This document shows, piece after piece, positions 1-6,700 of a stretch of 8,527 nt of DNA. How positions within the stretch are numbered: the first letter of the stretch is position 1; the number at the start of each line of letters is the position of its first letter. The translations under genes were made by a program, and so were the position numbers. The notes under the pieces are model-generated. The model did no database searches. It saw only the letters and a list, made by a program, of their open reading frames with translations, and had not been told where the DNA came from. Source of the DNA: a bacterium (GTDB lineage Bacteria; Bacillota_I; Bacilli_A; RF39; UBA660); contig SFTR01000043.1 of assembly GCA_004560915.1 (NCBI GenBank), positions 1 to 8,527 of the forward strand, read 5' to 3'.

Positions 1-1
1 T

Positions 2-907
2 GATAAATTTAAATTAAATAATGAAGTTACTGGCAATGGGGTTAATTTTTATAAGGCCGATACAAAAAGGGAAGATGGAAAACCCATAACTTTTAAAGAA
101 GCAATAGCAGGAAGTGATTATTTAGAGTTTGATTTGCTTTTTAAGGCTAATGCACCACTAGGAGTATTCTTAGATAGTGACAGTTTTGTTATCCCTTCTG
201 TTGGCACAGAATATGATAATTTAATAGGAGATACAGTTTTTAGAAAAAGTTCTTATGGTAATTTTTCAAGAGATCTTATTGCTGGTGCATTAAGAGTATC
301 CTTTACTGAAAATAGTTATGTTGATGGAGAGTATATTTCAAATTTGAAATCATCATTAGTGTGGGCACCAAATAAGAATTATGAACTTGTATATGATAAT
401 GGAGTGTATACATTTAATATTAACTCTAATAATAAGCAAGATTATCGATATATTGATCCTAGTAAAGGATACGAATATAAGTTAATAGATAATTTTAAGG
501 ATAATTTAAATACTGATTTTGATAATGATTCTGCTAATGGAGATCCTATGATTACAAAAATAGATCCAAATTATAATGATGGGATTAAATCAGTAACAGT
601 TAGAGTTTGGGTTGAAGGAAATGATAGAGAAACACACGATGCACTTACTGGTGGTTTATTTAAATTAAATATTAATTTCATGGGTATTGTTAAAGAATTT
701 AGAGATGATATTCCAGTAGTAATTCCATCTGAAAAAACAATAGCAGGTTTTACTAATGGAATGGAATATTCGAAAGATAATGGAAATAGTTGGATTAGTT
801 ACAATGATGATAATACTCCAACATTTAAATCCGGGGATGTTGTTTTGGTAAGATTTTCAGAAGATGAAAATTATTATGCAAGTAGTTGGAATAAAATAGA
901 GTTTTAG
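2..907 (+). CDS. Secreted TasA/camelysin-like surface protein with C-terminal Ig-like repeat domain, 5' partial
   Basis: The frame is open from the left edge of the window, so the start and any signal peptide lie upstream; the internal TTG at 134 is not a credible start because homology to the next gene begins before it (NGVNFY here, DGINFY there). The 301 visible residues are Asp/Asn/Tyr-rich and look extracellular. Two parts align with the downstream protein: a beta-sandwich region ending in a VRVWVEGND motif (Trp codon at 608), and a C-terminal domain of about 65 residues (from about position 715) containing GFTNGMEYSKDNGNSW and VLVRFSEDENYYAS. That second pattern resembles the short Ig-like repeats common in Gram-positive surface proteins. 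No sorting signal or C-terminal membrane segment is seen. It is the first visible gene of the operon and its stop TAG overlaps the next Shine-Dalgarno. The enzymatic or binding role is unknown; a fibre or matrix component is inferred from the neighbouring SipW-type peptidase. Confidence 0.8.
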   Translation, partial: DKFKLNNEVTGNGVNFYKADTKREDGKPITFKEAIAGSDYLEFDLLFKANAPLGVFLDSDSFVIPSVGTEYDNLIGDTVFRKSSYGNFSRDLIAGALRVSFTENSYVDGEYISNLKSSLVWAPNKNYELVYDNGVYTFNINSNNKQDYRYIDPSKGYEYKLIDNFKDNLNTDFDNDSANGDPMITKIDPNYNDGIKSVTVRVWVEGNDRETHDALTGGLFKLNINFMGIVKEFRDDIPVVIPSEKTIAGFTNGMEYSKDNGNSWISYNDDNTPTFKSGDVVLVRFSEDENYYASSWNKIEF

Positions 908-910
908 GAG
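906..910 (+). promoter_or_regulatory. Ribosome binding site AGGAG overlapping upstream stop codon
   Basis: AGGAG starts within the TAG stop (905-907) of the preceding gene and lies 10 bases before the ATG at 921. The arrangement suggests that ribosomes ending on the first gene help initiation of the second. Confidence 0.65.
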
Positions 911-920
911 TTGTGTTATA

Positions 921-1973
921 ATGAATAAGGTAGTATCTAGAATATTAAGAGTAGTTATTTTATTAAATATTGCAATTATTTTTTTGTATGCTACCTATGC
1001 ATGGTTTTCAGATAAAACGAATCCTACTATAACTCAAAAGGATATAAAAGTTACTTCAGCTGAGGGATTAGTTATCAAATTATCACCAGACTCAGAAGCA
1101 AGAACAGTAGTAGGGTTAAATGAAATTTTATCAGATTTTAATACTTTTTCATTAAAACAAATGTCTAGTGTTGATGGAATAAATTTTTATACAATTGATT
1201 TTGGAGCAGGACTTGCTCATTCAGCACCCGAGTTTGTAAAAATTCCTGTTCAAAGTAATGGTTTAATAAATCAAGATGAGAATGGTATTATTGATTATAA
1301 TTTTTATTTAGCAACTGAAGATCAAGCAAAACATGTATATTTACACAGGGATACTAGATTCTTGGGACTAGCATCTAATTCTATTAGACTAGCTATTACA
1401 TTTGATGTAGGAAATGAGAAAAGGGTTTATATATTTGGAGATACGAGAGAAAATGGAATTGATGGATACACGACAAAAGCAGTTAATAGAACAGGAACAT
1501 TCTCTTATAATAATATTGATCCATCTTACGTTTCCAATCAATTAGTTTATAAATATGAAGACTATGATGGTGGAAGAGGTGAATCTGATGAAGATCCGAT
1601 TGATTTAACCAAGACTTTATTTACCATGGAAGCAAATTCAGTAATGCTTATAAATGTAAAAATATGGCTTGAGGGAGGAGATATTGATTGTGATACAACT
1701 CTTTCAGATACATATATAGATGCATTAATAAAATTTGGTAGTGCCAATGTTCTTCGAGATGCACCAGTATTAAGTGCTAATAATAGTACTAGAACTATTA
1801 CAGGCTTAACTTCTGAAATGGAATATGCTTATACAAATAATTCCACTACGACTTGGACAAGCGTTACTAACCCTAATATGACATTTAATAGAGGAACAAC
1901 CGTATACGTAAGATACAAAGAAGTAATTGGGGTATCAACATATTCTTATGCAACAAAAGTAGTATTTAATTAG
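921..1973 (+). CDS. SipW-dependent TasA-like secreted protein with C-terminal Ig-like domain
   Basis: 350 residues. The N-terminus has basic residues (K3, R7, R10), a hydrophobic stretch of about residues 11-23, and then ATYAWFSDKT (W28). That is the arrangement of SipW-cognate signal peptides, where a [TS]YA[WYF]F[ST]D motif follows the membrane segment, as in the TasA and camelysin families. Residues of about 40-270 form a secreted beta-rich region ending in a VKIWLEGGDIDCD motif (W249). Residues of about 283-350 form a small Ig-like domain with ITGLTSEMEYAYTNN, a TW pair and VYVRYKE. The protein is a paralogue of the upstream partial gene over its whole visible length. The expected location is the cell surface or extracellular matrix, after cleavage by the peptidase encoded at 2584. 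There is no LPXTG, no C-terminal anchor, and no HExxH metalloprotease motif, so camelysin-type protease activity is not supported. Start: ATG with AGGAG upstream. Exact function unknown. Confidence 0.9.
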   Translation: MNKVVSRILRVVILLNIAIIFLYATYAWFSDKTNPTITQKDIKVTSAEGLVIKLSPDSEARTVVGLNEILSDFNTFSLKQMSSVDGINFYTIDFGAGLAHSAPEFVKIPVQSNGLINQDENGIIDYNFYLATEDQAKHVYLHRDTRFLGLASNSIRLAITFDVGNEKRVYIFGDTRENGIDGYTTKAVNRTGTFSYNNIDPSYVSNQLVYKYEDYDGGRGESDEDPIDLTKTLFTMEANSVMLINVKIWLEGGDIDCDTTLSDTYIDALIKFGSANVLRDAPVLSANNSTRTITGLTSEMEYAYTNNSTTTWTSVTNPNMTFNRGTTVYVRYKEVIGVSTYSYATKVVFN

Positions 1974-1977
1974 GTGG
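1972..1977 (+). promoter_or_regulatory. Ribosome binding site AGGTGG overlapping upstream stop codon
   Basis: AGGTGG begins inside the TAG stop at 1971-1973 and lies four A residues before the ATG at 1982. The same string, TAGGTGGAAAAATGAAAA, occurs again at the start of the giant gene at 3749, so the leader is shared by two signal-bearing genes. Stop and Shine-Dalgarno overlap implies coupled translation. Confidence 0.65.
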
Positions 1978-1981
1978 AAAA

Positions 1982-2563
1982 ATGAAAAAAAATATAAGGA
2001 TTAGTACATTATTAAATTGTATTTTAGTAGTAATTTTTCTAGCTTATTCTTATAGTTGGATGGTTACTGAGCCTTCATATGGTGAAATTGTTGACTATAA
2101 TCGAGATTTAATTATTGCATCTTCTGGGGTAGATGTAGATATGTATATATATTCAGGAAGTGACTACGTGTTATATGAAGAAGAAAACATAGTTGTTAAC
2201 AATATGGCACCCAATGATGCTATTAGGTTTAAATTTGTTATAAAAAATGCAAAGTCTGTTGCAACTATTACTGATATTGTTTTTGCAAATATTTATGGTG
2301 ATATTGAAGATTTAAAACCATATTTGACGGTAGAATGTACTAGTCCGACGACATTTGTGAAAGATTTTGATAAAGATATATTAACTACTTCAACATTTGA
2401 TGGTTTAGAAGTTACTAATTATATGAAATTTTATAATGATTTTAAAGTAGAAATTAACGAAGAGGGAGTAATATATTGGACTATTAAATTAGATAAAAAA
2501 GCTGATAATAGAATTGTTAATAAATCATTAACAATAGATAATATTATTTTCTTAAATGGATAA
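1982..2563 (+). CDS. Small TasA/camelysin-like secreted protein (putative SipW substrate)
   Basis: 193 residues. The N-terminus is basic (K2, K3, R6), followed by a hydrophobic segment of about residues 9-21 and then YSYSWMVTEP (W26). This resembles the TYAWF signal of the upstream protein but is degenerate: Ser for Ala and Met for Phe. The mature part is a single beta-rich domain with a segment typical of TasA-like proteins, NNMAPNDAIRFKFVIKNAKS, in which a 'P-x-D/G' turn precedes a strand and a conserved Asn. It lacks the C-terminal Ig-like domain of its two upstream neighbours, so it may be the basic fibre subunit or an accessory protein. That assignment is inference from size and domain content. 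A lipoprotein is unlikely: Cys13 sits in LLNC, which lacks the small residue a lipobox needs before Cys. It lies 8 bases after the preceding stop and 20 bases before the peptidase gene. Confidence 0.85.
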   Translation: MKKNIRISTLLNCILVVIFLAYSYSWMVTEPSYGEIVDYNRDLIIASSGVDVDMYIYSGSDYVLYEEENIVVNNMAPNDAIRFKFVIKNAKSVATITDIVFANIYGDIEDLKPYLTVECTSPTTFVKDFDKDILTTSTFDGLEVTNYMKFYNDFKVEINEEGVIYWTIKLDKKADNRIVNKSLTIDNIIFLNG

Positions 2564-2571
2564 AAAGATAG

Positions 2572-2580
2572 AAGGGTGAT
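2572..2580 (+). promoter_or_regulatory. Ribosome binding site AAGGGTGAT supporting a GTG start
   Basis: AAGGGTGAT matches the Gram-positive Shine-Dalgarno AAGGAGGTGAT apart from two missing bases and lies three bases before GTG at 2584. It fixes the start of the peptidase gene, whose next in-frame ATG would be the catalytic-site Met49, far too late. Confidence 0.65.
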
Positions 2581-2583
2581 AGT

Positions 2584-3480
2584 GTGAGAAAATGGATTTT
2601 AAATCTTATTGAAATAACAATATTAATTATTATTTCCTTTTTTGCTTTTTTATTGATTTTTCAAAGTACCTTTTTAAAAAATAAATCTATATTTGGATAT
2701 AGAAGTTATGTAATTGCTTCTAATAGTATGTACCCTGTTCTTGAATATGGAGATGTTATTTTAGTAAAAGACATAAGCTTTGATGACATTGAAATAGGAG
2801 ATATTATTACTTATCAAGGAAATAATGGCGAATTAAAAAATAAAATTATTACCCATGAAGTTATTGATATTAATTATGTGAATGATGTAAGAGTTTTGGT
2901 TACTAAAGGTAGAGCTAATACAGGTGTTGATCCTTATGTATATCCTGAACAAATATATGGAAAATTTTTTTACAAATACACTATTATAAGTTTTGTAAGT
3001 AAAATTGTTAGGAATAAATTTGGATTTGTCTTATTTATATTTATACCTTTTGGAATACTCTTTGTTTTAGAGTTTATTAATATGGTTAAGGAAACTAAAA
3101 GAAGAGAATTAGAAAAGTTAGTAAAGGCCCAATTAGAAGAATTAAGAAAAATAAATGATGATTCCAAAAAAGCAGATCTAATTGATAATACAATTTGTAT
3201 CCAATTAGAAGAAATTGAAAAAGCTAAGAGAGATTTTAAAAAGATAGATGAATTAGAACATACTATTAAGTTATCACTTGATGATGTAAATAGAGAAATA
3301 GAAAAATTAAAAAATCAAGATAGCGATAATAATGAAATAGTGGAAAAAGAATATAATGATATGATTTTAGAGGAAACAAGAGTTATAAATCTTGATGATA
3401 TTAAAAAGGGAATTAGTAAGGAATTACGTATAAAGAGAAAGAAAAAGCAAAAGGAAAAAAAGCAAAATAATAATTCATAA
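2584..3480 (+). CDS. sipW: SipW-type (S26B, Ser-His) signal peptidase I with extended cytoplasmic coiled-coil tail
   Basis: 298 residues, longer than typical SipW proteins of about 190. Topology reads as membrane segment 1 (about residues 5-30), extracellular catalytic domain (about 31-138), membrane segment 2 (about 145-167) and a cytoplasmic tail (168-298). Visible family motifs are SNSMYPVLEYGD, with S48 as the expected nucleophile, and IGDIITY. KIITHEVI places H91 where bacterial SPase I enzymes have Lys, which marks the ER/SipW (S26B) branch. The last motif is TKGRANTGVDPY, with D116 retained; Arg110 stands where the family usually has Asp. The expected role is removal of SipW-class signals from the neighbouring TYAWF/YSW proteins. 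The tail has two 24-residue repeats with a partial third (183-242), predicted helical, then a very Lys-rich end. B. subtilis SipW is reported to have a separate C-terminal role in biofilm control, so a second function is conceivable here. GTG start with a good Shine-Dalgarno. The symbol denotes family, not proven orthology. Confidence 0.92.
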   Translation: MRKWILNLIEITILIIISFFAFLLIFQSTFLKNKSIFGYRSYVIASNSMYPVLEYGDVILVKDISFDDIEIGDIITYQGNNGELKNKIITHEVIDINYVNDVRVLVTKGRANTGVDPYVYPEQIYGKFFYKYTIISFVSKIVRNKFGFVLFIFIPFGILFVLEFINMVKETKRRELEKLVKAQLEELRKINDDSKKADLIDNTICIQLEEIEKAKRDFKKIDELEHTIKLSLDDVNREIEKLKNQDSDNNEIVEKEYNDMILEETRVINLDDIKKGISKELRIKRKKKQKEKKQNNNS

Positions 3481-3507
3481 AATCATAATAAGAGTATTAT
3501 GGTTTTA
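3478..3507 (+). terminator. Stem-loop overlapping the peptidase stop codon
   Basis: A 13-bp stem with one T-G wobble (3478-3490 with 3495-3507) closes a four-base AGAG loop. The right arm ends in TTTT with no further T-tract, so it is a weaker terminator candidate than the one downstream. It could instead protect the 3' end of the operon mRNA. Confidence 0.5.
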
Positions 3508-3520
3508 GATAATCTAGTAG

Positions 3521-3552
3521 GGAGATAATAGATAAATTATCTTCTTTTTTTT
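3521..3552 (+). terminator. Rho-independent terminator of the peptidase operon
   Basis: GGAGATAAT (3521-3529) pairs with ATTATCTTC (3536-3544), giving 9 bp with one G-T wobble. The loop AGATAA has six bases, and eight T residues follow at 3545-3552. Its position, 41 bases after the peptidase stop and before a fresh promoter, makes this the likely end of the operon transcript. Confidence 0.8.
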
Positions 3553-3628
3553 ACCTAATGAATTGTTTTCTTCTTTATCAATTTTTGTAATAACTTTTTT
3601 ATTTTTATTATTTCTATTGATAGATAGA

Positions 3629-3657
3629 TTGATTTCATAAATAAATTATTATATAAT
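3629..3657 (+). promoter_or_regulatory. Sigma-A-type promoter for the giant surface-protein gene
   Basis: TTGATT (3629-3634) and a perfect TATAAT (3652-3657) are separated by 17 bases, the optimal spacing. Transcription would start near 3664 and leave an 80-90-base leader. A second TATAAT at 3663-3668 has no matching -35 element. In DNA this AT-rich some chance matches are expected, but spacing, position after the terminator and strand all fit. Confidence 0.7.
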
Positions 3658-3674
3658 TACTTTATAATAGCAGA

Positions 3675-3701
3675 GAATAAATAAAGGATATTTATTTATT
3701 C
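3675..3701 (+). promoter_or_regulatory. Perfect 11-bp inverted repeat in the 5' UTR of the giant gene
   Basis: GAATAAATAAA (3675-3685) is followed by loop GGATA and the exact reverse complement TTTATTTATTC (3691-3701). It sits about 10-40 bases after the predicted transcription start. It could be a repressor operator or an mRNA hairpin controlling stability or translation. It has no T-tract and so is not a terminator. Confidence 0.55.
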
Positions 3702-3732
3702 AATAAAATGCGAAAAATGTTGTATTTTGTAT

Positions 3733-3744
3733 AAAGGTAGGTGG
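3733..3744 (+). promoter_or_regulatory. Ribosome binding site of the giant surface-protein gene
   Basis: AAAGGTAGGTGG resembles the full anti-Shine-Dalgarno match AAAGGAGGTGA with one extra T. It is followed by AAAA and the ATG at 3749. The final AGGTGGAAAAATGAAAA is identical to the leader of the gene at 1982. Confidence 0.7.
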
Positions 3745-3748
3745 AAAA

Positions 3749-6700
3749 ATGAAAATTAAAGATTATTTTGTTAATAACATTTTTCCTGTATTAAAAAAAA
3801 TTACGAGAAAAAATTCTAAATTAATGAATATATTAAAAATAGCTGTTATTTGTATGCTAGTTGGAGGTTTATTATTCAGGACATATTCTTGGCTATATGA
3901 AGAATATGTTGGTAATGGAGTAGCAATTAATTTCGGTAAGATTTCGCATGTTGTAACTCATTACAATCAAGATGGTGATTTAATTCAAGACGAGGGGCAA
4001 ACTCAGACTCTTTTATATGAAGAAAACATGAGTAATATAACAAAGGGAACTAAATATATAAAAATTGAGAATGATGGTTCTTTAGATTTAGAATACACAC
4101 TTAGTTTAAGTTATGAAGGAACTGTATCAAATGTTGGAGTTTTATATTATCGTTTATATGAAATAACTGATTTAGTAAATAGTGCAGGTGGCTTAAAAAA
4201 TTATGCTGTTGCAAATCCTACTCAAGATAATTTAGAAACTGATAGTATGAATCCGGTTAAGAATATGACTTTAATCAATAATGAAGTGTATAAAGGGGAA
4301 GTATTACTTGACCCAAATGGGGATAGTGCTGTTTATTATCGTTTGGATTACGGAATGTATCAAACTATTAATACATCATTATATTCTAATGAGTCAATGT
4401 CTCTTCATTTTAATGTTTATTCAACACAGATAGGTGCAACGGATGAAAACACTGGTGGTGGACAAATTTGGCAAGTTTCAAGTGAAGAACAATTAAGAGA
4501 AGTTTTGATATCCGCATCTAATGGTGATACTATTCAATTAATAGATGATTTTGAAATAGCTGGAACTGTTAATATAGGAAAAAGAATTAATTTAGATACA
4601 AATGAGCATACTTTAAAAATAACTGGGGATTTAGTATATGAATTTGCAAACATGGGTGATTTACTTATTGATGTTACTGGCAATGGAAAATTAATAGTTG
4701 ATAACAATTTATATATTAATACACCAAAAGCAGAGGTAGATGTAATTGGTGGTAATAAACCTTATGATATACTTGTTGGTGGAAAAATTTTATTAAATGG
4801 AATTCAAAATGGCGAAAAAGATGGAATTTATTTAGAAAAATTAAATATTGTTAATAGTGAAACTACTTTAGTTCCTGCTAATGTGACAGTAGCTAGTAAT
4901 ACTAGATTAACAATTTCATCAAATGTTAATCTTGGCGTTGTTACAGCCGAAGGTGGTTCAACAAATATTGAAGTAATCAATAATGGAAATATAGTACAAC
5001 TAAATTTTAGTGAGATGAGTTTGTTAAAAACATTTACTAAAGCCCAAATTTATGTATATAACTTAGGTAATATTTATGGAATAGTTGGAAGTACCAGTAT
5101 AGTTTTACCTCCAGATTCAACTCCTTATTTAGGACCAAATAATGGTAATACTTGGATTATTAAAGGTATTACTTCAAACGATATTACTGTCTCAGGAGCT
5201 GATAACTTTGATTCTGGTGATATCGAAAACAATATGGATGATGTATATGTAGTTCCTATAGATGGTGAAGATAATTCTTATATTGTATATATAAAAGATT
5301 CTGTTTCATCAGTCGAGAGTTTACTTGTTGATTATTTTACTAATGAAGGATTTGATAAACCATATGAACACATATTTGAAATAAGAAAATTAGTAATATA
5401 TACTTTGAACGCTCAGTATTTTGAAAATGAAGATTTTGATTTTTTAAAGAGTGATTTAATTCCTTATTTAAAACACTTAGATTTATCTAATTCAAGAATT
5501 ATCGATGGAAATACTCCGAATCGAATTAAAGATAATGCAATGAAAGATAAAAGCAGTTTAAAGGAATTAATATTGTCATCAACAGTTAATGATATTGGCA
5601 GTTATGCTTTTTCAGGAGTAACTTTAGGAACTATTCCAAATAATGATAGTGAAGGATTCTATTTTTTAACCATTCCATCATCTGTTACAAATATATCTGA
5701 ATATGCTTTTGATAGTAGTGAATTTGTTTATTTTGAATCAAATAATCCACCTAGTTTTTACAATAATACATTTAGTTATGATCTTAGTAAAATATTTGTT
5801 AACGGGGGAGCATTAGATGATTATTTATCATTAAATATGCTTAGAAGTGATAGAGTATATCAAAAAGGAGAACTATCAGATGATAGAAAATATATTGTCT
5901 TTGATTATAATGCTGGTGTTGGAATTAGTTATATAGTAAATAATTCAATTTATACTTCAACTTTAGGTGTACCGACTAATATTGATTTAAATGGTACTAG
6001 TAGAAAAGTTAATATTATTGGAACAAATGCATATCGTCATATGAATATTTATTATAGTGATGGTGTATCTGTCGTTTTACCATCAACAGTCATTAGAATT
6101 GATAATTCTGCTTTTAGAGATTTAAATATTATTAGTATTGGCCTTTCATCTGTTGTAGAAGTAGGAGATTATGCTTTTACTAACACTAAAATAGATATGT
6201 TACAGTCTAATAATATGGAGATTATTGGTAAACACGCTTTTGAAAATACTCTTATAAAAGAACTTAGTTTAGCAAGTATTAATAAGATAGATGATTATGC
6301 ATTTAATAATGTTCAAACAATGTATAATGCTTATTTATACAATGTTTCTATAATAGGAGATTATGCCTTTAATAATTGTAAATATTTGAATAAAGTATAT
6401 TTTTCTAATACGAACGCTATACTTGTAAATAATAGTGAAGAAATAGATATAACAGTTGGAAAAGATGCAACATTTAGTAATTGGGGATTTTATACTGATG
6501 GAAGACTTAGAGTATATGTTCCAGATGGAATATCCGCTAATGGTAATACTTATTTAAGTTTATATCAAAAAAAGTTTGAAGGAAATGAAAATTATATATT
6601 TACTACTGGTTATGAAATTGGTAGTTATAAGCATTATTCACTTCCTTATGATATAAATGTTTATACAGTTAGAGAAGTTAACTTATATGGAATTAATGGT

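Noticed and set aside
134..136. TTG as the start of the first gene
   Set aside because: The frame is open to the left edge and homology to the paralogue begins upstream of it, so the gene is 5'-truncated by the window.
1562..1747. 61-codon open frame on the minus strand
   Set aside because: It lies wholly inside the well-supported gene at 921-1973, has no Shine-Dalgarno or promoter, and shows no recognisable domain.
1982..2563. Lipoprotein because of Cys13 in the hydrophobic N-terminus
   Set aside because: LLNC lacks the small residue required just before Cys in a lipobox, and the YSYSW motif after the segment fits a SipW-class signal better.
2970..3167. 65-codon open frame on the minus strand
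   Set aside because: It is antisense to the second membrane segment and tail of the peptidase. Its hydrophobic look is a by-product of AT-rich complementary sequence.
3553..3628. Small RNA or riboswitch in the T-rich stretch between terminator and promoter
   Set aside because: The stretch is low-complexity T-rich sequence without a stable stem or a recognisable conserved core.
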